Source of the DNA: a bacterium
GTDB lineage: Bacteria; Oederibacteriota; CAKKQC01
Assembly (NCBI GenBank): GCA_919901855.1
Contig: CAKKQC010000027.1
Span: 1-64,000, forward strand
Length of the DNA: 64,000 nt
Direction: 5' to 3'
Position numbers and translations under genes: made by a program
Shown here: piece by piece, positions 46,873-55,287 of the stretch
Layout of the letters: each line of letters opens with the position of its first letter
Numbering within the stretch: position 1 is the first letter of the stretch
The notes under the pieces: model-generated
Told to the model about the DNA's origin: nothing
The model's database searches: none
The model's input: only the letters and a program-made list of their open reading frames with translations

Positions 46873-47752
46873 CGGTCCCGTACCTTTCGTCGTACGCCTT
46901 TGCGACCGCTCTCGTGAGCGACCGCACCCGGAGGATGTACCGCTGGCGCTCGCCGACGCTGATCGCGCCGCGCGCGTCGAGCAGGTTGAACACGTGCGAG
47001 CACTTCATGACGAAGTCATAGGCGGGGAGGACGAGCGGATCCTTGAGCTCCAGGAGCCGCTTGGCCTCGGCCTCGTGGTCGCCGAAGTGCCGGAAGAGCT
47101 TATCGGTATCCGCCGCCTCGAAGTTGTACGCCGAGAACTCGACCTCCGTGCGCTTGTGCACCTCCCCGTACTTCGTGGTCTCGCTCCACGCGAGGTCGTA
47201 GACGTTGTCCACGTTCTGGAGGTACATGGAGATCCGCTCGAGCCCGTAGGTCAGCTCGACCGGCACGGGGTCGAGCACGATCCCGCCGAACTCCTGGAAG
47301 TACGTGAACTGCGTGATCTCCATCCCGTCGCTCCAGACCTCCCAGCCCAGTCCCCACGCGCCGAGCGTCGGCGACTCCCAGTCGTCCTCGACGAACCGGA
47401 GGTCGTGGTCCGCGGGGTCGATGCCGAGCGCGACGAGGCTCCCAAGGTACTGGTCCTGGCAGTCCGCGGGCGCGGGCTTGAGGAGCACCTGGTACTGGTA
47501 GTAGTGCTGGAGCCGGTTCGGGTTCTCGCCGTATCGTCCGTCGACAGGCCGCCGCGAGGGCTCGACGTACGCCGCGCGCCACGGCTTGGGCCCCAGGCAC
47601 CGCAGGGCCGTCGCGGGGTTGAACGTGCCCGCCCCCTTCTCGAGATCGTAGGGCTGGACGAGCAGGCAGCCGCGCGCCGCCCAGTAGGTGTTCAGCCTCT
47701 CGATCACCTGCTGGAAGTTGAGCGGTTGGCGAGCGCGACGGATCGGTATCAT
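46853..47752 (-). CDS. glyQ: glycyl-tRNA synthetase alpha subunit
   Basis: 299 residues of normal length. [72 protein letters not shown] and [13 protein letters not shown] are class II GlyQ signatures. It carries the aminoacylation site. I chose the ATG at 47752 since the 51 codons upstream have no family similarity. It follows recO by 13 bases. Confidence 0.97.
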   Translation of the reverse strand: MIPIRRARQPLNFQQVIERLNTYWAARGCLLVQPYDLEKGAGTFNPATALRCLGPKPWRAAYVEPSRRPVDGRYGENPNRLQHYYQYQVLLKPAPADCQDQYLGSLVALGIDPADHDLRFVEDDWESPTLGAWGLGWEVWSDGMEITQFTYFQEFGGIVLDPVPVELTYGLERISMYLQNVDNVYDLAWSETTKYGEVHKRTEVEFSAYNFEAADTDKLFRHFGDHEAEAKRLLELKDPLVLPAYDFVMKCSHVFNLLDARGAISVGERQRYILRVRSLTRAVAKAYDERYGTGVSQVR

Positions 47753-47765
47753 GGCCGGTTCCCCA

Positions 47766-48509
47766 TTATGCCCGATTCCCCCCCTCGAGGAGTTTCCCCG
47801 ACGAGAGCCCCCGGCGGTCCTGGTGCCACGCCAGCAAACGGTCCAACGCGTGCACGGCCGCCTCCGCCTCGGCGTCGGGCGCCGTCCGGGGCGGGTTGGC
47901 CGCAACGGCTCGTAGAGCCGCCAGGACTCCGGGGCTTAGGAGCTCCGCGTCCACGCCGGACGCGCAACGGCCGCACAGGAGCCCGCCCGACCGGACTTCC
48001 AGCCACGCTTCCCGGTCCGGCCGGAGCGGCTCGTGGCACTCCGCGCACTCGTCCAGCGCGAGCCCGTAGCCCAGCAGATCGGCGGCGCGGACGGTGAAGG
48101 CCAGGAGCGCGGGCATCACGTGCTCCGGGCGCTTGAGCGCGCGCAGGAATCGCAGGAAGAGATCATAGAGGCGGGGCTGGGGCTCGTCCTCGGGGAGGCT
48201 CCGGTCCAGGAGCTCGGCGGCGAACTGCGCCGCGGCGAAGGAGGCGAAGTCCTCGGAAAGCCCCCGCTGGGACTCGAGGAGCTCGGCGCTCCGGACGATG
48301 GCCATACCGCCGCCTTCCCGCTTCCAGAACACGAACTCCGCGGGCTGGCACGGCTCCAGGTGGCCCGCCAGCCGGCTCCTGGGGCGGCGACACCCCTTGG
48401 CGATGGCCTTGATCTTCCCGAACCGGCGGGTGAGGAGGGTCAGGATGCGGTCGGCTTCGCCGTAGTCCCGCCGCCGGAGAACGACGCCATGGGACTTCTG
48501 GAGCGCCAC
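47766..48509 (-). CDS. recO: DNA repair protein RecO
   Basis: 247 residues. N-terminal OB-fold ([40 protein letters not shown]) and a helical C-terminal part holding a zinc site: C155, C158, C179 and C182 in CAEC and CGRC. It loads RecA on SSB-coated DNA with RecR. The linkage to glyQS is seen in several bacterial lineages. Confidence 0.93.
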   Translation of the reverse strand: MALQKSHGVVLRRRDYGEADRILTLLTRRFGKIKAIAKGCRRPRSRLAGHLEPCQPAEFVFWKREGGGMAIVRSAELLESQRGLSEDFASFAAAQFAAELLDRSLPEDEPQPRLYDLFLRFLRALKRPEHVMPALLAFTVRAADLLGYGLALDECAECHEPLRPDREAWLEVRSGGLLCGRCASGVDAELLSPGVLAALRAVAANPPRTAPDAEAEAAVHALDRLLAWHQDRRGLSSGKLLEGGNRA

Positions 48510-48528
48510 GGCGTCAGCCCCTTGCGGC

Positions 48529-49074
48529 TCAGCGCTTCATCTGCAGGGAGGCTGTCTTGTTCCGCTTTATGACGTCGATGTTGAAGTAGGCCTCGGAGCA
48601 CTGGGGGCTGATCTCGATCTCCTTTTCGAACGCCGTGATGGCCTCGTCGAAGACCTGCTTCTGGGCCAGCGAGAAGCCGAGGTTGAAGTGCAGGCGCTCG
48701 GCGCGAGGGAACCTCTCGATCCCGCTGCGGCAGACGGTCACGGCGTTGTCGTACTCGCCCTTGACGATGTACCGCGTCGACAGGAACAGGTACACGAGCT
48801 CCTCGTTCGGGTTCATCTCGAGAACCCTCAGGTACGACCTGATCGCCTCGTCGTGGTAGCCGCCCTTCTCGTAGAGGACGGCGAGGCACATCATCGCCTG
48901 GTCGTTGGTGGAGTCGGCGGTGACGAGCTTGAGGAACTCCTGGATCCCGTCGACGTAGGCCTTCTGCGAGAGATAGGCCATCAGGAGCCAGTGGAGGACG
49001 TAGCGGTCCTTGGGGTTGCGTTCGGCGAGCTCGCGGTAGGCCTCGACCAGCCTCCCCTGTCCGGGTGCGCCCAT
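48529..49074 (-). CDS. TPR-repeat protein
   Basis: 181 residues from the ATG at 49074, which follows AAGGGGCGGC; an in-frame upstream ATG at 49122 has no such site. About five tetratricopeptide units (e.g. DEAIRSYLRVLEMNPNEELV, DEAITAFEKEIEISPQCSEA). No signal peptide or catalytic domain. It probably mediates a protein interaction in the cytosol. First gene of a run leading into recO, 19 bases upstream of it. Function unknown. Confidence 0.75.
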   Translation of the reverse strand: MGAPGQGRLVEAYRELAERNPKDRYVLHWLLMAYLSQKAYVDGIQEFLKLVTADSTNDQAMMCLAVLYEKGGYHDEAIRSYLRVLEMNPNEELVYLFLSTRYIVKGEYDNAVTVCRSGIERFPRAERLHFNLGFSLAQKQVFDEAITAFEKEIEISPQCSEAYFNIDVIKRNKTASLQMKR

Positions 49075-49288
49075 GCCGCCCCTTACGCTCCCCGCCCGAT
49101 CGGGCAGCGACGGGAGGAGCAACCCTCCGGCATGGTCACCGGAATCGACCGGCCGCCGCCCTCCCGGAAGCGACCGTCAGGGGTGACAGAGAATTTCCTG
49201 TCCATCTGACGCTTCCACTCATAGCACATCGCTACGCCCGAGAACAACAGACCGGCGCGCACGGCGAAGATATGGTTCATGATGCCCC

Positions 49289-49330
49289 TGTCCCCAGCGG
49301 GAGTCGAACCCGCATTACCACCTTGAAAGG
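49289..49330 (-). repeat. duplicated 3' end of tRNA-Glu (attachment-site-like)
   Basis: 42 bases identical to 50167-50208, the 3' part of the intact tRNA-Glu from the anticodon loop to the discriminator base. The rest of the tRNA is missing here. A direct copy of a tRNA 3' end downstream of an intact tRNA is the usual footprint of integrase-mediated insertion. Confidence 0.8.
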
Positions 49331-50166
49331 ACTTGGACGCGTTCCAAGGTGTTCTGGCGACTGTGTCCGAAATGCTCGCTCAGTGCTTCACTTTCAGTGT
49401 AACATCCCGTCGTCGATGCGGACCTCGGGGCCTTTTGTCCCCACTTTTGTCCCCACCGATTCAGACCCCGCTCCCGAGAAACTTGTTCATGGCCGCGACT
49501 CCCTTCCGTCTGGCCTCTGCTCATTGACCTCAAAGCGGGCCTTGCCATCGACCGTGGGCCGCCTAAGCATCGTGCGAATGGTAAAGGACTGAGCATTGAA
49601 GTACCCGCGAATGAGATACGCACGTTCACTCGCAAGCGCAACTTCCTCTTTCGCGTCCATTGCAGTGCATCACCGAACCTTTCTAGGGGTCTGTCGCCTA
49701 TCTCGAATCCAGCATATTCCAACCGTCGTGAAGTCAGCTACCGCCTGCAACTAGCACATGTTGCCCTTGCTAGGTCGTGCATGCCTTGTGCCATCACCAA
49801 AGGCGTAGACCGTACGGACTTCCCTTGAATGGCCCCTACGATGCCCCTGCTTCGCACAGGCGAGCCCTACGACGGGCGGGGAATATCCGAACGACTATCC
49901 CCCTTCGCCTGAGCTTGACTATCCGATCACACAGAAGCCGTGGAGATCCTTGGAGCGATTCGCTCTTCATGACCGAACGCGGTTTCTGTCCCCACTCTTG
50001 TCCCCACTTTTGTCCCCACAACCACCCATTGGCACCCGTCGGCTGGTCACAGCCGAACTATCGGTCGGTGATTCGAAGTCGAACACCCCCGAGGACGAGG
50101 AAAGCCTGTGCGAGATATTCTTCTCGCACAGGCCGTTGGCATCCTCACGCGGTTAGGAGCATTTCG
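49331..50166 (-). mobile_element. 836-bp eroded insert between tRNA-Glu direct repeats, with two integrase-tail-like remnants
   Basis: No intact gene. The minus strand has two related short frames, one with WGQKWGQKAPRS (near 49430) and one with WGQEWGQKPRS (near 49990). Both are encoded by tandem copies of an 11-base unit, GTGGGGACAAA. Tandem short repeats like these occur at the extreme C-terminus of some tRNA-targeting tyrosine recombinases. I see no RHRY catalytic residues, so this is at best a scar. Nothing else is recognisable. Confidence 0.45.
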
Positions 50167-50238
50167 TGTCCCCAGCGGGAGTCGAACCCGCATTACCACC
50201 TTGAAAGGGTGATGACCTGACCGTTAGTCGATGGGGAC
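50167..50238 (-). tRNA. tRNA-Glu (anticodon TTC)
   Basis: Cloverleaf on the minus strand: acceptor GTCCCCA pairing with TGGGGAC, anticodon loop CTTTCAA (TTC), T-arm GCGGGTTCGACTCCCGC. Discriminator A; CCA not encoded. Its 3' 42 bases are duplicated at 49289-49330. Confidence 0.93.
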
Positions 50239-50384
50239 GCTTCTTCGTATTCTAGCGCACTGTGCCGTCCACAGAGGAGGATCGGCATGCAGGGCAAGGA
50301 GGCGCATCGTTCCCGAGCCTACGTGCTATTGAGCCTCCGCCATGGCCCAAAAGATCAAGACCCGTCCTCCAACGGTTCCCCACT

Positions 50385-50987
50385 TCATCTCACGTGCTCC
50401 CAGCGCGCCAATCTGCCATCAGCAGGGACATAGACGGAATCACCGGCCAGGAAGTAGGCAGCATTGTGGGGCAGGATCAGGTAGCTCCGCAATGACCCAT
50501 CTCGCCGGTGTTCGGATAGCATCCAGCCGCTCTCCGTCCCCGAGAATGACCCGTCTGCGAATTCCTGCCAAGAACGGCCACGTACATTGATAAGCCGGTG
50601 GAACACGACGCACGAACCGTCAGCGTTCAACCGCACCATCTCCAGAGGTTCCGCCTTTGCCGCCTGGCGCAAGCGACCAAGCGATTCAGGTCTGCCGAAG
50701 AATGGGAGTTGGCCAACCGCCAAGCGTCTTCCAGCCCATCCGCGGGCTCTGGATTGCCGCTTTGATGAAGCATGGGCTGTCAACCGAGGCTCCGGTGTTA
50801 TGCCCCCGAGATCTTCGAGCCACGGAATGCGCGGATCGAGATCGGCGGGGCGGCCCGTGAAGGTGCGCGTGGGAGATGAAGGCGTCGCCGTCCTACTCGA
50901 CATTGCCAAGGTAGATGCCGGCTCGGCCCCCGCCGCGAGACCGGCCAGCAGGAGCCATGACGCCGCCACACCAACATCCATGCGCAT
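50385..50987 (-). CDS. hypothetical secreted protein
   Basis: 200 residues. ATG 50987 follows GAGGAAGG, and an N-terminal signal peptide ends near GLAAGAEP. The mature part has no family I recognise; it contains DPRIPWLEDLGGI and a C-terminal beta-rich stretch (SCVVFHRLINVRGRSWQEF, SYLILPHNAAYF). It lies 8 bases after the RHH gene on the same strand, so the two are probably co-transcribed. Confidence 0.5.
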   Translation of the reverse strand: MRMDVGVAASWLLLAGLAAGAEPASTLAMSSRTATPSSPTRTFTGRPADLDPRIPWLEDLGGITPEPRLTAHASSKRQSRARGWAGRRLAVGQLPFFGRPESLGRLRQAAKAEPLEMVRLNADGSCVVFHRLINVRGRSWQEFADGSFSGTESGWMLSEHRRDGSLRSYLILPHNAAYFLAGDSVYVPADGRLARWEHVR

Positions 50988-50995
50988 CGCCTTCC

Positions 50996-51301
50996 TCACA
51001 GGGAACGCCGACCCGGGGAACCGATACGCGTATCGAGCGATCTTCCCACACCCTCTAGGTAGCGGTCGTGACGGCGCGCGACGTTGGAAGCTCCACGGCG
51101 GTCGCGCAGCGAATCCACGGCGCGATTGAGCCTGACCCAGCGATCCTCGCCGCCCTCGGATGTCATCAGCTTGTCGATGCCTTCCCTGATCAGACAGGCC
51201 AGCGACAACCTGCGGCGCGCGGCGAGGGAATGCAGTTCCCGGCTCTGGCGTGCGGTCAGCCATACCTGCATGTGGACCAGCCCCCGGGCACTCGTCGCCA
51301 T
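50996..51301 (-). CDS. ribbon-helix-helix (CopG-like) DNA-binding protein, antitoxin-like
   Basis: 101 residues. MQVWLTARQSRELHSLAARR is a ribbon-helix-helix strand and first helix, then LSLACLIREGIDKLM. The C-terminal NVARRHDRYLEG resembles the toxin-binding tail of RHH antitoxins that pair with PIN toxins. No PIN gene follows on this strand; the nearest is divergent at 51410. ATG 51301 follows GAGGTG. It may be an orphan antitoxin or a regulator of the divergent pair. Confidence 0.65.
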   Translation of the reverse strand: MATSARGLVHMQVWLTARQSRELHSLAARRRLSLACLIREGIDKLMTSEGGEDRWVRLNRAVDSLRDRRGASNVARRHDRYLEGVGRSLDTRIGSPGRRSL

Positions 51302-51353
51302 CGCTTCACCTCTTGCCCGCATTATCGCAGTCTGCACAGGGAGACCGCTCAAG

Positions 51354-51369
51354 ACAGGCTTCAGCCTGT
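51354..51369. promoter_or_regulatory. inverted repeat between the RHH gene and the PIN toxin gene
   Basis: ACAGGC-TTCA-GCCTGT, a perfect 6-base inverted repeat in the 108-base divergent intergenic region. A TACGCT just downstream could be a -10 box for the PIN toxin gene. This is the expected place for an RHH operator. It could equally be a small hairpin. Confidence 0.35.
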
Positions 51370-51409
51370 GCTACGCTAGACTCGTCATGCACGAACGCGA
51401 GTCCAACCC

Positions 51410-51880
51410 ATGAAGCGGCTCGTGATCTACACCGATGCGTCCGTCATCGGCGGCTGCGAGGACTCGGAGTATCAGGCCGCGAGCCTGGCCTTGTGGCAGC
51501 GATTCATCCAGGGCACGCACACGCTGGCCTTGTCGGCGCACACGTTGCGAGAGATTCAGGGCGCTCCCGAGGCCGTCCGGAAGCATCTTCGCGACGTGCC
51601 CGAGCAACACCAGCTTGTGTTCCCGGACAGCCAGGAAGCCTCTGACCTGGCCGAAGCGTACCTGAGGCATGGAGTGGTGGGACCGGGTTCGCGGGCAGAC
51701 GCCCTGCATGTCGCGCTCGCAAGCGCGGGCCGCACAGATGTTTTGGTCAGCTGGAATTTCAAGCATATCGTGAACCTGGGTCGGATCCGGCTGTTCCAGG
51801 CCGTCAATATCGAGAACGGCTACGGCTCGATCGAGATTCGGACACCGAGGGAGGTGATCGGCGATGAAGAAGGGGTTTGA
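51410..51880 (+). CDS. PIN-domain toxin (type II toxin-antitoxin)
   Basis: 156 residues. PIN nuclease signatures: first acid in IYTDASVIGGCEDSEY, then LSAHTLREIQGAP, RADALHVALASAGRTDVLVSWNF and KHIVN. The spacing of acids fits a Mg-dependent ribonuclease fold. A small gene follows with a 17-base overlap, the normal layout for this toxin branch. The most likely role is RNA cleavage when free of its antitoxin. Confidence 0.85.
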   Translation: MKRLVIYTDASVIGGCEDSEYQAASLALWQRFIQGTHTLALSAHTLREIQGAPEAVRKHLRDVPEQHQLVFPDSQEASDLAEAYLRHGVVGPGSRADALHVALASAGRTDVLVSWNFKHIVNLGRIRLFQAVNIENGYGSIEIRTPREVIGDEEGV

Positions 51881-52058
51881 CGCCGTCGAATGGATGCGCG
51901 CCCGCCGTGAAGCGATCGATCGAGAGGATGCCGGACTCAGTTGGAAAGCCAAGGCCCAGCGGACGCTCGACTTGCTGAAGGACGACCCCCTGTGGGAACG
52001 CCTGAAGCACCGCACCGCTGAGCCCGCTCGGGGCCCCTCAGCCCACACGACCGGCTAG
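51864..52058 (+). CDS. small antitoxin partner of the PIN toxin
   Basis: 64 residues, charged: MKKGFDAVEWMRARREAIDR then GLSWKAKAQRTLDLLKDDPL. This fits the short helical antitoxins (MKKxFDxVE type) that follow PIN toxins of this branch. Its start lies inside the toxin gene, so translation is coupled. No DNA-binding domain is visible; autoregulation may rely on another protein. Confidence 0.7.
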   Translation: MKKGFDAVEWMRARREAIDREDAGLSWKAKAQRTLDLLKDDPLWERLKHRTAEPARGPSAHTTG

Positions 52059-52081
52059 GAACCCCGCGCCGGGCTCCGCGG

Positions 52082-53677
52082 TCAAGCGGACCAGGCCCGG
52101 ACATCCACCTCGGGAAAGACATTGTCGCGGGCCTCGATCAAGGCCAGCCAGCCTTCGTCGACGGCGCCGCGGTTCACCTCGTCGTAGATGCGCGTGAACC
52201 GGCCGAGGTGGTTGACCGTGCGGTTCACGGCGTATCCGACGTGGGTCCCCGTCTTCATGATGAACGCCCAATCGCTGGACTGCGCGAGCAGGAGCTCGCG
52301 GGCCGCCTGCCTGACCGCGCGCCCCGCGGGCCCGCCCGCGCCCGCGGGCCGCCCCGCGAGCTCGGTCATCCGCTCGGCCGCCTTGTGCAGGTGGCGGTAG
52401 ATCCAGTCGTTGCTGCCCTCGAGCCAGACCTCGTTGTAGCCCTTGTGGCCCCACGAGGACATCGACGGGGTCGAGACCTGGCACACCGGGTACTCGGCCA
52501 GATACTCGCGCGCCGTGACCGGCTTCACGATGTCCTGGTCGAAGTGCATCTTCCGGAAGAGCATGTCCAGCCAGTCGGGCCCCTCGTACCACCAGTGCCC
52601 GAACAGCTCGGCGTCGTACGGCGAGACGATCAGGGGCTTGCGGTCCATGAGCCCGGCGAGGTACTCGACCTGCTTCCCCCGGTTGAACAGGAAGTTCCCG
52701 GCATGCTGTGCCGCCTTCTCGCGCGCCCGGGCGGGGTCGTACGGCGCCTTGTCGAGGGTATCTCCCGTGATCCGGTGGTACTTGATACCCGTGAACGTCC
52801 GCACGCCGTCCCCGTTGATGTACGGCCGGACGTAGTCCTCGTCGAGGTCGTAACCGATGTCGCGGTAGAAGTCCCGGTACTCGAAGTCGCCGGGGTACCC
52901 CTCAAGGGCGCTCCAGACCTGCTTCGACGACTCCAGGTCGCGGCCGAACGCGGCCACGCCCGACCGGCAAAACACGGGGGCGTATGTTCCATATTTGGGT
53001 CTCGGAGAGCCGAGCAGGATCCCATGCGCGTCCATGAAGAAGTACCGGATCCCGTGGCGGCGGAGCACCTCGTCGTGGCCGGGCTGGAACCCGCACTCGG
53101 GCAACCAGATTCCCGTGGGCGCCCTACCCAGGTGCCTCGCGTGGCAATCCACGGCAACCTGCACCTGCGCGTTCACGGCTTCGGGGCGCGTCTCCATGAG
53201 CGGCAGGAATCCGTGCGTCGCCCCGCAGGTGACGATCTCGAGCTGTCCCGAATCCTGGAACCGCCGGAACCCGTTCGCGAGGTTCCGCCCGTATTGATCC
53301 GAAAACAGCGCGCGCGCGTGCCGGAACTTGGCCTCGTACATCCGCGCCGTCCGCTGGAATTCGGGGTGAGGCGCGGTCCGGCGCACCTCCTTCTCCGAGA
53401 GCTCGACCAGCCGGTCGATGTGCGCAAACGCGCGCTCCTGGAGGAGCGGGTCGGCGAACATGCTCAGCAGGGGCGGGCTGAGGGACATCGTCAGCCGCCA
53501 GTCGACGCCGTCGCGGACGAGGCCCTCGAAGACCGTCAAGAGGGGGATGTACGTCTCGACGATGGCCTCGTAGAACCACTTCTCCTCGAGGAAGTTCGGG
53601 TACTCGGGATGGCGCACGAAGGGCAGGTGCCCGTGCAGGACCATGCAGAGGTAGCCCCGCGTCCGGTCCCGAACCAT
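52082..53677 (-). CDS. GH57 1,4-alpha-glucan branching enzyme (DUF1957 type)
   Basis: 531 residues. N-terminal LCMVLHGHLPFVRHPE, nucleophile E194 in GIWLPECGFQPG, and acid/base D355 in VSPYDAELFGHWWYEGP are hallmarks of GH57 branching enzymes. It makes alpha-1,6 branches in glycogen-like storage polymer in the cytosol. The ATG shares one base with the stop of the DUF4912 gene upstream, so the two are coupled. GH57/DUF4912 pairs recur in several candidate phyla. No glycogen synthase is in the window. Confidence 0.92.
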   Translation of the reverse strand: MVRDRTRGYLCMVLHGHLPFVRHPEYPNFLEEKWFYEAIVETYIPLLTVFEGLVRDGVDWRLTMSLSPPLLSMFADPLLQERAFAHIDRLVELSEKEVRRTAPHPEFQRTARMYEAKFRHARALFSDQYGRNLANGFRRFQDSGQLEIVTCGATHGFLPLMETRPEAVNAQVQVAVDCHARHLGRAPTGIWLPECGFQPGHDEVLRRHGIRYFFMDAHGILLGSPRPKYGTYAPVFCRSGVAAFGRDLESSKQVWSALEGYPGDFEYRDFYRDIGYDLDEDYVRPYINGDGVRTFTGIKYHRITGDTLDKAPYDPARAREKAAQHAGNFLFNRGKQVEYLAGLMDRKPLIVSPYDAELFGHWWYEGPDWLDMLFRKMHFDQDIVKPVTAREYLAEYPVCQVSTPSMSSWGHKGYNEVWLEGSNDWIYRHLHKAAERMTELAGRPAGAGGPAGRAVRQAARELLLAQSSDWAFIMKTGTHVGYAVNRTVNHLGRFTRIYDEVNRGAVDEGWLALIEARDNVFPEVDVRAWSA

Positions 53678-54537
53678 CAGGGTTGTTTCGATCCGGCAGC
53701 TCTCCGCACCGGACTAGTCAGGCTGGTCAGCCCTTCGGAGGACATGCGCGCGATCATGCGCTTGCGCATAAGCTCGGCGAGGTTCGTCGAGGCCCCGGGC
53801 CGCAGGGTCCCCGCCACCCCCGCCAGCTTCTGGAAGACCTCGTCCTGGACCATCCATTCCTCGTCGATGACCGGCGAAACCGTGTCCCGCGGCGTGGTGA
53901 CGACGTTCGACCGCGCTAGAACGAAGAACCGGCCGTCGGCGGTCAGGATGCCGATCTCGACGCACCAGGACCGGCCGGGAACGCCGACCTCGACGTACCA
54001 TGCGCTCGCCCCGCCTTCAATCGTGATGTCGTGGAAGCGGCGCGCGTTGGTCCCGTCGAACGTGACGCCGGTGACGTCGTGGACGCGTAGGACGGAGCGG
54101 ACCGTCCGCCACGCCCCGTCCCCGACCTTCCTCCGAACCTCGTCGATCTTCGCCGGCTGGATCTCCCAGTACGCGTAGATCCACCATGGGTCCCGGACCA
54201 TGGCCACGATCCGGGTGTCCCCGTAGGAATCGGGCAGGCTCCAGGCCTCCACGGGTGGGAGCGGAAACGGCGCCTTCTTCCCAGCCGCCAACTCGCCAGC
54301 CAGAGGATGTGGCGCCGGCCTGGCTGCGGGAAGATCGACCGGAGAGTCCCGGCGGACGGTAGTCGTGACGGCGCCGACCGCCCGGTTGACGTGGCGGGGA
54401 GCAACCCGCGGCTTCGCCTCGGATGCTGGCGGTGCCGCGGAGACCCTGGGCGGGGATTTCCGGCGCGGGATGTCCGCGGAGCTCGTCGCGGGCTTCGTAC
54501 GCTTGCGGGACCCGCTCGGTACATTCCCCATACGCAT
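53677..54537 (-). CDS. DUF4912 domain protein
   Basis: 286 residues. A basic, Pro/Ala-rich N-terminus of ~85 residues is followed by the DUF4912 domain: ALxRDPWWIYAYWEI-like (here VRDPWWIYAYWEI), SVLRVHDVTG, HDITIEGGASAWYVEVGVP, EIGILTADGRFFVLARSN. The domain is probably a beta-sandwich that may bind glucan; its function is not established. It is coupled to the branching enzyme gene. Confidence 0.85.
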   Translation of the reverse strand: MRMGNVPSGSRKRTKPATSSADIPRRKSPPRVSAAPPASEAKPRVAPRHVNRAVGAVTTTVRRDSPVDLPAARPAPHPLAGELAAGKKAPFPLPPVEAWSLPDSYGDTRIVAMVRDPWWIYAYWEIQPAKIDEVRRKVGDGAWRTVRSVLRVHDVTGVTFDGTNARRFHDITIEGGASAWYVEVGVPGRSWCVEIGILTADGRFFVLARSNVVTTPRDTVSPVIDEEWMVQDEVFQKLAGVAGTLRPGASTNLAELMRKRMIARMSSEGLTSLTSPVRRAAGSKQP

Positions 54538-54585
54538 GGTTTAACGGGAATTCCACTCCCTTATTGCGGAGTCCGGCCCGCTACC

Positions 54586-54604
54586 GGCCGGGCTTCAGCC
54601 GGCC
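54586..54604 (-). terminator. small GC hairpin after the methyltransferase gene
   Basis: GGCCGG/CCGGCC with a 7-base loop, about 30 bases past the methyltransferase stop and before the DUF4912 start. No T-tract. Confidence 0.3.
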
Positions 54605-54632
54605 CTTGAAGACCTTGCGGAACTTCTCCATC

Positions 54633-55259
54633 TCATTTCTCGCACCGGTAGACGAACGCGGGCGGGATATTCCGGAGCACGACAGGCGTGCGCCGGACCT
54701 TCCGGAAGGTGCGGCGGAGCAGCCGCCGGAACCGGGCGGCGCCCGGCATCCAGGCCGAATGCACGTAGACGTAGGTCGAGAACCGGGCGCCGGGCCGCAT
54801 CGAGCCGGCGATCGCGCGCAGGAGCTTCTCCTGCAAGGGCCGGGTCAGGGTCGTCCAGGGCAGGCTCGACACCACGGCGTCCGCGGCCGGGCACCCGCGG
54901 GCGGAGAGGAACCTCGGCAGGTGCTCGACGGAACCACGGATGACGTCGGCCCGGCGGAACCGGGCGCGGAGCCGGCCGGCGAGTTCGCGGTTCAGCTCCA
55001 CGACCAGCAGCCGCGCGCGCGGACGCATGGCGCGCAGGATCGAGGGCGTGAACGACCCCGTGCCCGCCCCGACCTCGACCACGCAGGTAGCGGCCCCGAG
55101 GCGCATGCCCTCCGTCATCCGGGCCGCGAGCCAGCGGGAACTGGGGGCGACGGCGCCCGTCCGGCGCGGATCGCGAACATACGCCCGAAGCAGGTGTACG
55201 TGGTCCGCGACGCGGGAAGCGGTCGAACGGCCGCGGCGGCCGGGCTGGGAGTTGTGCAT
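54633..55259 (-). CDS. class I SAM-dependent methyltransferase, PmtA-like (phospholipid N-methyltransferase type)
   Basis: 208 residues. YVRDPRRTGAVAPSSRWLA is the characteristic start of PmtA-like enzymes; SAM-binding motif I is VVEVGAGTGSFTPSIL and motif IV is AVVSSLPWTTL. The family methylates phosphatidylethanolamine or related lipids, with rRNA-adenine methylases as distant kin. The start lies 28 bases from the divergent GT2 gene, so the two share a very short regulatory region. Confidence 0.8.
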   Translation of the reverse strand: MHNSQPGRRGRSTASRVADHVHLLRAYVRDPRRTGAVAPSSRWLAARMTEGMRLGAATCVVEVGAGTGSFTPSILRAMRPRARLLVVELNRELAGRLRARFRRADVIRGSVEHLPRFLSARGCPAADAVVSSLPWTTLTRPLQEKLLRAIAGSMRPGARFSTYVYVHSAWMPGAARFRRLLRRTFRKVRRTPVVLRNIPPAFVYRCEK

Positions 55260-55287
55260 GCGTGTTCCACAGTATAGTATTCAACGG

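Noticed and set aside
49083-49280. A 65-codon minus-strand frame (MNHIFAVRAGLLFSG start)
   Set aside because: No ribosome site or family resemblance; it sits in the gap between the TPR gene and the tRNA fragment and cannot be supported.
49289-49330. A second tRNA-Glu gene
   Set aside because: Only the 3' part from the anticodon loop onward is present; acceptor 5' strand and D-arm are missing.
49331-50166. A functional integrase gene in the tRNA-flanked insert
   Set aside because: Only short tail-like frames are seen; no catalytic RHRY residues or full-length frame exist.
54586-54633. A 16-codon frame (MEKFRKVFKGRLKPGR) after the methyltransferase gene
   Set aside because: Too short to support; it coincides with a GC hairpin and has no known relative.
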